Assembly: GCF_014650035.1 (NCBI RefSeq) | Contig: NZ_BMUE01000008.1 | Coordinates: 186,001 to 250,000 of the forward strand | From: Streptomyces lucensis JCM 4490 | GTDB lineage: Bacteria; Actinomycetota; Actinomycetes; Streptomycetales; Streptomycetaceae | DNA length: 64,000 nucleotides | Direction of reading: 5' to 3' | Shown: piece after piece, positions 26,323 to 35,146 of the stretch | Layout of the letters: every line of letters starts with the position of its first letter | Numbering within the stretch: position 1 is the first letter of the stretch | Translations under genes and position numbers: made by a program | The notes under the pieces: generated by a model | What the model was told of the DNA's origin: nothing | The model's database searches: none | The model's input: the letters and a program-made list of their open reading frames with translations, nothing else

Positions 26323-26946
26323 TCAGAGGAGTTCGATCAGCTCCACTGGCAGGAACGCGGGCCGGTGGGGCCGGCTGACCTGGTACGGAACGAAGCCCAG
26401 CGAAGAGGCCACCATGACCTCTTCGGCCGTCTCCGCCTGGTAGACGACTCGGCAGCGGCCCGAGTCCGCCTTCGCACGCTGCCAGAGAACGGGAGCCGGT
26501 TTGCGCTCGCTCTCGGTGCGGGGCGTGAGGATTCGGCCCTCGAAGTCTTTCCAGGCGAAGCGAACCGGGCCCTGCCACGTCGCGTCCACTTCTTCTCTCA
26601 GCCTGGCGGCACGCTCGGTGTCGGTCGTGCCCCAGGAAGGCGGAACATTGGTGATCAGGCCGACCTTGATGTGGCGTTCCCGAAGGACGCGCAGATAAGA
26701 GGCCGCGCCACGCTGATAGTCGGTAGTACCGTCGGCGGCGGTGTGTAGGAGGGTTTCCCCCAGGTCGAAGTACACGACAGGACAACTGCGTCCGCTGCTC
26801 ACACGTGCAGCGATGACCGCTTCCCCGTCTCCCCTCGCGCCCTCGGGGGCGGCCCCACTCGCCGTAGCGCAGAGCACCGCCGACTCCAGGACTGCGCCGA
26901 GCATGAGGCCTGCGCGGATCAAGCTCCTGGAGGCGAACCGGTCCAT
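26323..26946 (-). CDS. exported HAD-like protein with altered motif I
   Basis: The ATG at 26946 follows AGGAAAGGACGACGACG. The 207-residue protein begins with a likely export segment (RAGLMLGAVLESAVLCATAS). HAD motif I follows (VVYFDLGETLLH), then motif II VGLITNVPPS, a Lys near ERKPAPVLW, and the region VMVASSLGFVP where motif IV acidics usually are. Motif I reads D-x-G, not D-x-D, so the nucleophile Asp is present but the general acid is not. That pattern is seen in HADs that act as phosphonatases, dehalogenase-like enzymes or binders. Substrate unknown. Confidence 0.7.
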   Translation of the reverse strand: MDRFASRSLIRAGLMLGAVLESAVLCATASGAAPEGARGDGEAVIAARVSSGRSCPVVYFDLGETLLHTAADGTTDYQRGAASYLRVLRERHIKVGLITNVPPSWGTTDTERAARLREEVDATWQGPVRFAWKDFEGRILTPRTESERKPAPVLWQRAKADSGRCRVVYQAETAEEVMVASSLGFVPYQVSRPHRPAFLPVELIELL

Positions 26947-27215
26947 GGCGTCGTCGTCCTTTCCTGCGGGGGACTAGCACGTATCCGGATTGTGCATCAG
27001 CAATGGCGTGGACACATCAACCTTGGCGGGCTGATCGAGGGCGGTTCTCGCGGCTGGACGTGACCGGTGTCGCTCACCGGACCGACACGGGACCTTGGCC
27101 GGGCGAGCGGAGCCGCGCGGGGCGGCACCAGAATTCCCATAGGCCCAGCGGAGTGGCATGACCGTGAACTACTTTGGCCTGTTGCGAGCACTCGTGTCCG
27201 AAGCCAGGGGGCGCA
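26947..27215. other. short gap, no supportable gene
   Basis: Nothing recognisable. It precedes the degraded region at 27216 and contains the HAD gene promoter on the other strand. Confidence 0.3.
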
Positions 27216-27724
27216 GATGGCGAGGGCGTTGATGTGGCTGATCACCGGTCTGGTCATCGCGTGCGCGGCCGGTTGGGCACTCTAACAACTGGCGCGGGGC
27301 GGACAGGACGCGAGCAGTACGTCCTCCATCGTGTCGATGGTGCTCGCGGCTGTGGGGCTCGGACGTGCTGGTCCTCTCGTCGGCGCCGATCCTGGACGTG
27401 ATGACCTATGACCTGATGGTCGCAGCCTTTCGCTGGGTGACGTCCTTCGGCGGTGGCCGTAGGTACCTGGTGTTCCTGCTGTGCCTGCGCGGCCGACGCC
27501 CGTATCGGTTGGCACGGTTTCTGCATTGGGCACACGAGGGTGGCCTACTGCGTACTTCCGGTGGGGCCTACCAGTTCCGGCACCGCGAGTTCCAACGGTG
27601 GGTCGCTCACCGCAGGCAGCCCGGGACGGCTGAGGGGCCTCGGGCACGGAGAGCCGCATGCCCTGGTCGATGTCCTGATGCGTTGCCCAAGCCGGACAAG
27701 GACGAGAGCGAGTGGCATCGTTGA
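27216..27724 (+). pseudogene. NACHT/STAND-like protein remnant
   Basis: A 22-codon frame (MARALMWLITGLVIACAAGW) is stopped by TAA at 27283-27285, yet sense resumes in the same frame (QLARGGQDASSTSSIVSMVL). A second frame, 27365-27724, reads VTSFGGGRRYLVFLLCLRGR, then RPYRLARFLHWAHEGGLLR and GGAYQFRHREFQRWVAHR. That last part matches the end of the NACHT/STAND module of actinomycete proteins, where ..GLLR..G..YQFRH..LQ.. is common. The middle that would carry the NTPase is missing. It is probably a deletion relic. Family assignment is by eye. Confidence 0.45.
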
Positions 27725-28093
27725 CGTGAAGGCACCCAAGGGCAAGCTGTGAAGAAGCGATACTGCCGGGTCACGCGCCGCAACCGCCCGTCTCGCCGCC
27801 GGAATAATCATGGGCTGCAGCCGACGGGTTCGGCTTCCACGGACCGTGGAGCCTCGCTACGTCTGAGCATTCATGAGTCGATGATCGTCGACAGTCCTCG
27901 TGCACTTCGTGAGGCGCTTTACTCAACAAGGATGCGTCGACGTACTCACCCGGTAGGAAGCTGGCCGAACCGTCGGGCAGGGCAGCACTGGTGCCGCTTC
28001 GGGCAGGCATACTGGCGGCGGGGTTCGGGCACAGCGTTGCTGAGGGCTGCAGTGGGCGGGGGAAGCGGCGTGGTGGGCCGGGAAGTGCGGACC

Positions 28094-29599
28094 ATGAGAG
28101 TAGCCATGAGGGTGGCGGGCGTCGCCTCCGGCAGTTCGGGTGGTGCGGGATCGCCTTTCGAGTCCTCGGCTTCGACGCCGGATCTGATGGCTCTCGCTCA
28201 TGTTGCCGCAAGGGCTCGACCAGCTGCCCGACAACGCCTCGCGGACATCGTTGCCCTGGCGGGGGCGTTGGCACGTACTTCACGACTTGGGCAGGCGGCG
28301 GAGGTCATCCGCCTGCTCCGAGCAACCGATGAGCAGGGGCAGGCGTGGCTCTCGCTCATACGCCAGGTCGCTGCCGACGGCGACCACGAGGCGGCCCGGG
28401 CGTTGACCGACGCCATCGGCAGCCGGCCGTGGCAGGCGAAAAGCATAGGAGTACTCGCTCAGAGCCGTGCCCGAATCGGCGAGTACGAAGATGCCCGCTC
28501 GCTTGCCATGTCGATCCCCTATCCCCGCGACCGCATCCGAGCCTGGGCTTCGCTGGCCGAGGCCTCCGCCGTATCCGGTGATCTCACGTGGGCGGCGGAG
28601 TTCCTTGACCGGGCGGAGCAGACAGAGACCTTCGACGACTGGACGGTGCCCATACTGCCCCTCCTCATCCGCGCGGCCGAGGCCGCGGGCGAGCGCAGCA
28701 GGGCACTCGTGTTCGTCGCGCGCCTGGAAAGCACCGCCCGATGTGAGCACGCTGACCGGGAGGCTCTGCGCACCGGGCACACAGACCAACCGCGCAAGGG
28801 CGCTCTGAGCGATACGCCCGCTCTGCTGCCCTTGCTTCAGGGAATGATCAGCGTCGGGGAATACGAGCGGGCGGAGGCTCTCTTGGCGAAGGTGTGCGGG
28901 CGGGCGGACCGGGCCAAGGCAACATCGGCGGTTGCCGGCGCACTCGCACGGTGCGGCAAGGCGGGTCGCGCGGAGCGGCTGGCACGTAACATCAAGGACC
29001 CCGGACATCGGGCCAGCGCGTTGGCCGCGCTCGCCGATGCCGGTGCTGTCGCAGGCAACGCGGGAAGGATCACCGCGGTGGGCGAGTTGGTCGCCGCGTC
29101 GGATGAGCTGGTGAACGCCGGGCCGGTCATCGCGGTGGGCGAGGCCTGGGCCGCCATGGGTGCAGCCGACCGTGCCGAGTCCTGGGTCCGGTCCATCGCC
29201 GTGCCCGCGCTTCGTGTGGAGGCGCAAGCCGCCGTTGCCGAAACGCTGGCCGTCGTCGGCGACCTGGAGCGGGCGGAAGCTCTGGCTCTCGATCTCGGAG
29301 ACCTTGAGCTGCGCAGCGAGGCACTGAACCGCCTCGTGACCGTCTTGGCCGAAAGAGGGCTCGGGGCCCGGGCCGAGGCCGTGGCCGATTCGATCCCGGA
29401 GGCGAGCACGCGAGTGCGGGCGCTGGCGGTCGTCGCGGCCCACGCTGAGACGGTATCCGATGCGCGCAGGCTTGCCGCGCCGGCGCTCGATGTGGGCGAC
29501 TGGCCCGCAGTGATCGATGTCTTGGCCCGCGTGGAGCCGACTGCCTTGACCGTCATCGCCGAGGAGTCGCTGCACCAGGTCGCAGAGTGCCACCTGTAA
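28094..29599 (+). CDS. helical-repeat (TPR-like) protein
   Basis: I chose the ATG at 28094 with GGGAAG upstream; the frame is open back to 27749, but that part is Arg/Ser-rich and unlike protein. The 501-residue product is built of roughly 30-40-residue helical repeats with the theme RA..LA..I..P..RA.AL..LA.A.A..GD..RAE (for example HRASALAALADAGAVAGNAG, LRVEAQAAVAETLAVVGDLE). Repeats of this type occur at the C-terminus of large actinomycete NTPase or protease conflict proteins. The NACHT-like relic just upstream suggests it may once have been part of such a protein. Confidence 0.65.
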   Translation: MRVAMRVAGVASGSSGGAGSPFESSASTPDLMALAHVAARARPAARQRLADIVALAGALARTSRLGQAAEVIRLLRATDEQGQAWLSLIRQVAADGDHEAARALTDAIGSRPWQAKSIGVLAQSRARIGEYEDARSLAMSIPYPRDRIRAWASLAEASAVSGDLTWAAEFLDRAEQTETFDDWTVPILPLLIRAAEAAGERSRALVFVARLESTARCEHADREALRTGHTDQPRKGALSDTPALLPLLQGMISVGEYERAEALLAKVCGRADRAKATSAVAGALARCGKAGRAERLARNIKDPGHRASALAALADAGAVAGNAGRITAVGELVAASDELVNAGPVIAVGEAWAAMGAADRAESWVRSIAVPALRVEAQAAVAETLAVVGDLERAEALALDLGDLELRSEALNRLVTVLAERGLGARAEAVADSIPEASTRVRALAVVAAHAETVSDARRLAAPALDVGDWPAVIDVLARVEPTALTVIAEESLHQVAECHL

Positions 29600-30302
29600 T
29601 GACAGCGACAGCACAGGGATCCGGGTCACTTCGGGTGGTTGTGCACGCACGGACTTGCCGGCGCCGGCGTCCGGGGAACGGCATCTGGGTAGCCGGCCGT
29701 ATGCGCAGCGGCGCGGCGACTACGAACAGCAGGGCGCACCACCAGCGACTGGGTCAGGCAGTTGATCAGCGTCATCCGACCGACCTGTGCCAGCACCGCG
29801 GTCACGGTCTGCGCTTGACGGCTGTCTGTGAGGCGCACGACGTCTCCGACGACGACCCGGCTCCGCGATGCGTCACCCTGCCCGGCCTCATCCGCGCCCC
29901 CGCGTAACGGCTACGGCGTGACCCTGTCGCCGAGTGACGACCGGGCGCTCAACGATCCGCCGGCGCTCGACGTGGTGCGGCCGTGCACGGGGGCTGGCAA
30001 AGCCCTCGCCCTGGGGAGTCATGGGCCTGATCCGCTGGGCGTGGTCGACGGCCGGCCGCCCCATCGCAGAGCTGCACCCGATGGCCTCGCGAACCGCCTG
30101 TAAGCCAGGCGCGCGATCGGCCTGGTAGGAGGCCGGGAAGTAGACGAAGCCGTCGCTGTGTTCAGGGTTGATGACCCTTGTGTCTACGTCCGCCGACCGG
30201 CTGTGCGCCGAGTGACCGCCGTTGGCGGTGGCGCGATCCCGAGGGGTAGTCTCACGCTCGCATTGATCACGTTCCGACACTCAACAACGGGGATCCGCAG
30301 GC
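29600..30302. other. 703-base gap with gene remnants
   Basis: Apart from the DUF418-like scrap at 29737-29838 (minus), a minus-strand stretch near 30090-30180 reads INPEHSDGFVYFPASYQAD, which looks like protein but has no family match I can name and no intact frame. The gap seems to be decayed coding DNA. Confidence 0.35.
29737..29838 (-). pseudogene. DUF418-like membrane protein scrap
   Basis: About 34 codons read TVTAVLAQVGRMTLINCLTQ followed by SLV. This resembles the GRMALTNYLxQSL segment of DUF418 membrane proteins, with the Tyr replaced by Cys. No adjacent frame continues the match, so it is at best a fragment. Confidence 0.3.
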
Positions 30303-30785
30303 ATGTCGACACCTCCGCAGCAGTATCAGAATCAGCCGCCGTACGGGCAGCCACAGCAGCCCTACGGATACCCGCAGCAGCCACAGACTCCCTATGGACA
30401 CCCGCAGCAACCGCAGCCTCCCCGTGGGCCGCAGCGACCGCAGCCGGGCGGTCTGGGGCGGATGCTGAGGTCCGCCGTCATCGTCATAGCCGTGTTCGGC
30501 GCCCTCGGCTACTGGGTCTGGGATTACAACACCGACCCCAACGGCGGCAAGGCGAAGAAGGAGGCCGAGGCGGCATCGCACAATCCCACCATCGGCGACT
30601 GCGTCAAGGTCGAGGACCCTCACGGCAGTCCGGTCCCGACGGTCGTCGACTGTGACTCTCCCGAGGCCCAGTACAAGATGGGCGACCTGGTGGTCGCGGG
30701 CCAGCAATGTGACTCCCAGTACGACTACGGCATCAAGGTCACCCGCCGGGGCCTGGGCCACACCATGTGCTTCACCAAGCTGTGA
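30303..30785 (+). CDS. LppU/SCO3897-type proline-glutamine-rich membrane protein
   Basis: The 160-residue protein has a low-complexity head of about 55 residues with repeated PYGQPQQPYGYPQQPQ-type units. One transmembrane helix follows (AVIVIAVFGALGYWVW), then an extracellular domain of about 90 residues with four Cys (GDCVKVED, VVDCDSPEAQ, QQCDSQYDY, MCFTKL). The domain fits the LppU family, whose members are exported and of unknown role. It is monocistronic. The Pro/Gln/Tyr repeat could mediate protein contacts in the cytoplasm. Confidence 0.85.
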   Translation: MSTPPQQYQNQPPYGQPQQPYGYPQQPQTPYGHPQQPQPPRGPQRPQPGGLGRMLRSAVIVIAVFGALGYWVWDYNTDPNGGKAKKEAEAASHNPTIGDCVKVEDPHGSPVPTVVDCDSPEAQYKMGDLVVAGQQCDSQYDYGIKVTRRGLGHTMCFTKL

Positions 30786-30800
30786 GCCTTTGATCCCGTT

Positions 30801-30836
30801 CACGGCCGCCGTTCCCAGGAGCGGGCGTCGGCCGTG
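30801..30836 (+). terminator. terminator-like hairpin after the LppU-type gene
   Basis: CACGGCCG (30801-30808) pairs with CGGCCGTG (30829-30836), and the inside can pair further through CCG/CGG. It begins 16 bases after the stop codon. No U-tract is present. Confidence 0.45.
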
Positions 30837-31153
30837 CGGGCACCTCAGGTCGACCGGCCTCAGCCGCGGCGCGTCCGACGCGCCCCACCCGGCACGCCGT
30901 CGGGAATCACCGCTGACCGGCATCGCGCGCCGCGCGCGTTCTGTGCACTCCCGGTCGGCTCTCCTCGCCGCTGCCGCGTCCGGCTCGGTGACGTACCGGT
31001 CCAGCTCGCCCGGGGGATGCCCGGGCCTCCACCGTGGTGATGGGCATCAACCATGCGGACGTCGCTGTTGCGTGGATCGTGTCCGCCACCTCGCCCGCTG
31101 TCCCGGCGTCCCCGCCACCGCTCGGCTTGACGGGCCGATGGCATGATCTCGGC

Positions 31154-31822
31154 GTGACCACCGGACTTACGCAGCCAGGTTCCGCGAAATATGTCCTCTT
31201 TGACGTCGACGGAACGCTGATCGACGCGGTGGCCAACCAGCGTCGGGTCTGGGAGATGTGGGCGGCGCGCTACGGACTCGACCCTGCCGCGGTCTACCAA
31301 GTGGCGCTGCGGACGCGCCCTGTGGAGACCTTCGCGGCGGTAGCCCCGAAGCGGGACCCACACGAGTGCCTGGCCGCGCTGCACGAGCTGGAGGACGAGG
31401 ATGTCCGGTCCGGCGTGTATGCCGCTTTCGACGGTGCATCGGAGTTGCTGTCCGAGCTTCACGCGGACTGCTGGGCGCTGGTGACCTCGAACTACGAGCA
31501 CCGGGTGCGCGGGCGGTTCGCCCGCACCGGCCTCCCGGTTCCGGGTGTACTCGTCGACGCCGCCGCGGTCACGGAAGGCAAGCCATCGCCGGTTCCCTAC
31601 CTGCTGGCCGCCGAGAGACTCGGCGCCAAGCCGGAGGACTGCCTGGCCATCGAGGACGCACCGTCAGGAGTCGAATCCGGGCTGCGGTCCGGCATGACGG
31701 TGTGGGGAGTCAACAGCTCGACGCCCGTAGACGGCGTACACCGCCACTTCGGCAGCCTGCGCGAGGCAGTACCGGACATCCTCGCCTTCGCAACCGGCTC
31801 GCACCAGGACTCCACGGCCTGA
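31154..31822 (+). CDS. HAD-superfamily phosphatase
   Basis: Start taken at the GTG at 31154. The 222-residue enzyme has all HAD motifs: motif I FDVDGTLID near residues 16-24, motif II ALVTSNYEHR, motif III Lys in EGKPSPVPYLLAAERLG, and motif IV CLAIEDAPSGVESG. A helical cap (residues about 25-90) marks it as subfamily I, like beta-phosphoglucomutase or phosphoglycolate phosphatase. Substrate cannot be told. It is convergent with the DUF1772 gene, 57 bases away. Confidence 0.88.
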   Translation: MTTGLTQPGSAKYVLFDVDGTLIDAVANQRRVWEMWAARYGLDPAAVYQVALRTRPVETFAAVAPKRDPHECLAALHELEDEDVRSGVYAAFDGASELLSELHADCWALVTSNYEHRVRGRFARTGLPVPGVLVDAAAVTEGKPSPVPYLLAAERLGAKPEDCLAIEDAPSGVESGLRSGMTVWGVNSSTPVDGVHRHFGSLREAVPDILAFATGSHQDSTA

Positions 31823-31879
31823 GTCATCCCAACGAGGTGGAAGCCGTCGATTGCAGGGGCGGACGGGGCGGCGGTGGTA

Positions 31880-32326
31880 TCAGGTGAGGGCGGTGACCAG
31901 CAGGGTGAAGGCGGCGATGATGACGGCGACGCGGACGTAGTGGTAGCGGCCCCAGCGGTGCAGCTGCTGCTTCCAGTCGGCGGGCCGGTTGCCGGGGGTC
32001 CAGGTCTTGTTCCTGTTGTTGATCGGGACGAGGAGCAACACCGACATGACAACGCTGACGATCAGCAGGCCGGCGGCCGTGACGACGAGTCCGGCGCCGT
32101 GGTGGTGCCATCCGGCGATGGCCCACATCGCGCTGAGGACGAGCGAGCCCATGTACCAGAACGGCATCACGGCGCCGAGCATCCGGCCGCCGTGGGCATG
32201 GCCGAGCTGGCCGCTGTCCTCGGGTAGCGCGTCCAGGATCCGGGTCATGATGAAGGCGACGGAGAACTCCACCCCCACCATCAGCCCGACGATGACGGTG
32301 GTGGCGACCTCGAGCACTTTGAGCAT
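31880..32326 (-). CDS. DUF1772 (anthrone oxygenase-like) membrane protein
   Basis: The ATG at 32326 follows GGAGGGG. The 148-residue protein has four hydrophobic segments and the family's SVLLLVPINNRNKTW, followed by NRPADWKQQLHRWGRYHYVR just before the last helix. DUF1772 includes anthrone oxygenases of polyketide pathways, but most members are unassigned. It is divergent from a TetR regulator, and a palindrome of the same type lies in front of each gene, so TetR probably controls both. Confidence 0.85.
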   Translation of the reverse strand: MLKVLEVATTVIVGLMVGVEFSVAFIMTRILDALPEDSGQLGHAHGGRMLGAVMPFWYMGSLVLSAMWAIAGWHHHGAGLVVTAAGLLIVSVVMSVLLLVPINNRNKTWTPGNRPADWKQQLHRWGRYHYVRVAVIIAAFTLLVTALT

Positions 32327-32343
32327 GACAACCCCTCCGTGAA

Positions 32344-32356
32344 CTAGCACTGCTAG
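32344..32356. promoter_or_regulatory. TetR operator copy 1, CTAGCACTGCTAG
   Basis: A near-perfect 13-base palindrome lies 18 bases upstream of the DUF1772 start. It matches CTAGCGGTGCTAG at 32395-32407 in 11 of 13 positions. Two such sites flanking a divergent promoter are typical for an autoregulated TetR. Confidence 0.65.
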
Positions 32357-32394
32357 CTGATGAGGCAACGCTAGTACTGCTGTCGCTCGTTTGT

Positions 32395-32407
32395 CTAGCG
32401 GTGCTAG
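32395..32407. promoter_or_regulatory. TetR operator copy 2, CTAGCGGTGCTAG
   Basis: This palindrome ends nine bases before the TetR ATG, so binding would block its transcription or translation start. A partial third element, CTAGTACTG, lies between the two sites (32371-32379). Confidence 0.65.
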
Positions 32408-32416
32408 GATCAGTTC

Positions 32417-32995
32417 ATGTCGGTACAGGAACGCAAGCAGCGCGAACGGGCGGAGCGCGAGCGCCTCATCGTGGCAACAGCGCGCAAACTCGCCGAGCAG
32501 CAGGGCTGGGACGCTGTCACCACCCGCCGGCTCGCCGAACACATCGAGTACAGCCAGCCCGTCCTCTACAGCCACTTCCGCGGCAAGCGCGAGATCATCG
32601 GCGCTGTCGCCCTTCAGGGGGCCGCCGAACTGGCCACGGCGGTGCGGGCCGCGACCTCCGCCGCGGACGGCCCGCGGGCCAGGGTCGCCGCCCTGGCCCG
32701 CGCCTACCTCGACTTCGCCGCAGGCAACCCGGCGGTCTACGACGCCTTGTTCCAGCTCGACGGCGGCCTGGCATACGCGCAGGAGGACACCCCCGAGCCC
32801 TTGAAGGACGCCTTCGCCGCCCTGCTGGAGACTCTGGATGAGGTCACCGGCGACGGCATTGACCCAGGGCTGTTCACCGAGGTGTTCTGGGCGGCCCTGC
32901 ACGGCCTCGCGACACTGACCCGCGCGGGCCGCCTGCTGCCCGAGGATGCCGAGCCGAGGGTGGAGCTGCTGGTGGACCGGCTCGCCGTCGTCTGA
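32417..32995 (+). CDS. TetR-family regulator
   Basis: The 192-residue protein has the N-terminal TetR HTH: RERLIVATARKLAEQQGWDA, then VTTRRLAEHIEYSQPVLYSH and FRGKREII. The rest is an all-helical ligand domain with PAVYDALFQLDGGLAYAQED. The close palindromes and the divergent DUF1772 gene suggest it represses both. The ligand is unknown; a hydrophobic compound is likely, given the membrane target. Confidence 0.92.
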   Translation: MSVQERKQRERAERERLIVATARKLAEQQGWDAVTTRRLAEHIEYSQPVLYSHFRGKREIIGAVALQGAAELATAVRAATSAADGPRARVAALARAYLDFAAGNPAVYDALFQLDGGLAYAQEDTPEPLKDAFAALLETLDEVTGDGIDPGLFTEVFWAALHGLATLTRAGRLLPEDAEPRVELLVDRLAVV

Positions 32996-33026
32996 CACAC
33001 CGTCCCGGCGGGCACGCCGCAAGGGC

Positions 33027-33140
33027 CCAGGTGTGCTGTTCGGACAGGTTGGCGGCGTGGCCGGCTGGTGGGTGGCCGTCGATGCCGCTGTGGAGGCGGT
33101 GGTAGTCGTACCAGAGGGGTGTTGGCAGTCCCTGCGTGGC
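33027..33140 (-). pseudogene. C-terminal scrap of an IS481/IS3-type transposase
   Basis: About 38 codons read LPTPLWYDYHRLHSGIDGHP, then PAGHAANLSEQHTW, which fits the last segment of integrase-core transposases (Y..HRPHS.L.G.PPA.R..NL). No further part of the transposase is present nearby. It marks an old insertion between the TetR and LysR genes. Confidence 0.6.
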
Positions 33141-33169
33141 CCGGGAGTACGGGGCGGCACCAGGGCTGT

Positions 33170-34000
33170 TCACCGGTGGGCGCACCACGTCTCGCGGAGC
33201 GCGGAGGTGATGCGGTCCCGGGTTCTGGCGGCGAGCCGGCGACTGGTGGCCAGGCTCAGGGGGATCGCCGGAAGGGGTGGGAGGGTGCCGAGCCGTCGCA
33301 GGCCCGGTTCCCGGTCCCGCGTCTGAGGGAGGGCGGTGATACCGCCGGTGGTCCTGACTGCGGAAAGAAGGCTGATGATGTCGATGCATTCGCGGGCCAG
33401 GCGCCTGCCTGATGCTGCCTCGGAGGCGAGGATGCGTTCCCGGATGGCACAGGGGGCGGTGAAGGCGATGAGCTTGCCCGTCTCCGGCGCTCGTTCCGCG
33501 GGGCCGACCCAACTCAGGGGAAGGTCGGCGATGTGGCGGGTGCCGTGGCCGAGGTCGCCGATCCCGAGTGCGACGTCTGCTGAATGGTCGTGAACGGATT
33601 CCCGCACCCGCGCGCTGCGGTGGAACCGGAACCGGACGGACCGGTCCGGGAAATCACGTGAGAGCACCTGGACGACGGCGCGCAGCAATGGCTCGGTGGC
33701 GTGCTCGGTGGAGACGACCACGAGATCCCCGGAATCGGGGCCCAGAAGGCGGCTGAGGGCGTCATCGTGCTCGCCGAGCAGTCGGTAGGCCTCACGCAGC
33801 ACCTCTTCGCCGCGGCGGGTGAAGGCGATGCTGCGGCCCTGGCGCACCACGATGGGGAACCCCAGCTCTGCTTCCAGGCGGCGCAGGTGCCCGCTGACGG
33901 CCGCCTGCGAAAGGTGCAGGGCATCGGCGGCTCTGCGTACTCCTCCGAAGGAGGCCACGGTGACCAGGCTCCGCAGGCAAGTGATGTTGAGGGTAGCCAC
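33170..34000 (-). CDS. LysR-family regulator
   Basis: The 276-residue protein has an N-terminal winged HTH (ITCLRSLVTVASFGGVRRAA, then DALHLSQAAVSGHLRRLEAE), followed by a periplasmic-binding-like effector domain (GDLVVVSTEHATEPLLRAVV). The start is GTG. It is divergent from the EamA exporter gene with a 98-base gap, the usual layout for LysR control of its neighbour. The effector domain is a little shorter than average, but both lobes appear present. Confidence 0.88.
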   Translation of the reverse strand: MATLNITCLRSLVTVASFGGVRRAADALHLSQAAVSGHLRRLEAELGFPIVVRQGRSIAFTRRGEEVLREAYRLLGEHDDALSRLLGPDSGDLVVVSTEHATEPLLRAVVQVLSRDFPDRSVRFRFHRSARVRESVHDHSADVALGIGDLGHGTRHIADLPLSWVGPAERAPETGKLIAFTAPCAIRERILASEAASGRRLARECIDIISLLSAVRTTGGITALPQTRDREPGLRRLGTLPPLPAIPLSLATSRRLAARTRDRITSALRETWCAHR

Positions 34001-34098
34001 GTTGACATTGTGGCCGTCGACCGGCTGCGGGCGGGGAATTGATCAGGATTCGTGATCGGTCATGCATATGTCTGGCTGGTGGTGCTGGGGTCGACGCC

Positions 34099-35058
34099 AT
34101 GAACCAACCTCTTCTCCCGGCCGTGACGATCCTGCTTTACGCCGTGAGCTATCCGCTCGGCGCGCTCGCCCTCGGCTCCGTCACTCCGTTTCTGCTGATC
34201 CTGCTGCGCTTCGTGCTCAGCGCCGTGCTGTTGTGGGCCGTCGTGGCCGTCCGGCGCCTCCCGCTGCCGCGCGGGCGGGTGCTCGCCTGGACCATCGTCG
34301 GCGGGGTGCTGGTGCAGGGGGCGCAATTCCTGGGTCTGTACTGGGGTATGGCCCACGGCGTCAGCGCCGGCGTCGCGGCCCTGGTGATCGCGATGAACCC
34401 GATCGCTACCGCTGTCCTCGCCCGCTTTCTACTGCACCGGCTGGAGAACCGATGGGGACTGCTCGCGCTCGCCTGCGGCGCGGTGGGGGTGGTCGCGGCC
34501 TGCCTGCCGCGACTGCTGTCCGACCCAGCCGTGGGCCCAGGGCTGATCACAGTGCTCATCGCCCTGGGAGGTCTGTCGGCCGGCTCCCTCCTGCAGGAAA
34601 CGAAACTGCGCGGAGTAAACTCCTTCGTGTTCACTGCCATCGGCGTCACCGGGTCGATCCCGCCGGCCGGTGCTCTCTCCCTCACCACCCCGCAGCACCT
34701 CTCCGATCCGCTGCCCGCTGTCGGGATGCTCATCGCGCTGGTGCTCACCAGTGCGCTTGCCATGGTCTGCTATGCAACCTGTGTCCGGCGCATGGGGGCC
34801 AGAGGAGCGTCGACCCTGTTCGCCCTGATCCCCGCGGTCGCCGTGGTCGCGGCCTGGCGCCTGCAACACACGACCATCGACATCACCACCGCTCTCGCCC
34901 TCGCCTGCGGCGCGCTGGCCTGCGGCGCCCAGGCCCGGGCAGCACGCAACAAGCCCGCGGCGCCGGTCCTGGTGCCCGAAGCACATGCGGCCCGTTCCTT
35001 CTGTGGGGCGGGCGCCGCTGGTGCGGCGGAAGACGTCGATGAAGGTGCTCGCGGATGA
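34099..35058 (+). CDS. EamA/DMT-family transporter
   Basis: Start at the ATG at 34099. The 319-residue protein has about ten hydrophobic segments and two EamA repeats, each with an internal PIATAVLARF/IPAVAVVAAW-type proline helix. DMT proteins export metabolites or amino acids. The tail (ARSFCGAGAAGAAEDVDEGA) is cytoplasmic and unusual. The divergent LysR gene is its likely regulator. Substrate unknown. Confidence 0.88.
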   Translation: MNQPLLPAVTILLYAVSYPLGALALGSVTPFLLILLRFVLSAVLLWAVVAVRRLPLPRGRVLAWTIVGGVLVQGAQFLGLYWGMAHGVSAGVAALVIAMNPIATAVLARFLLHRLENRWGLLALACGAVGVVAACLPRLLSDPAVGPGLITVLIALGGLSAGSLLQETKLRGVNSFVFTAIGVTGSIPPAGALSLTTPQHLSDPLPAVGMLIALVLTSALAMVCYATCVRRMGARGASTLFALIPAVAVVAAWRLQHTTIDITTALALACGALACGAQARAARNKPAAPVLVPEAHAARSFCGAGAAGAAEDVDEGARG

Positions 35059-35146
35059 CCGGCCGCAGTGTTGCGTCCCGAGGACTGCCTTTCAGTGGTG
35101 CACCTCGGTGAATCGGCCATGGCTGTCACCGGTACGTGACCACGTC

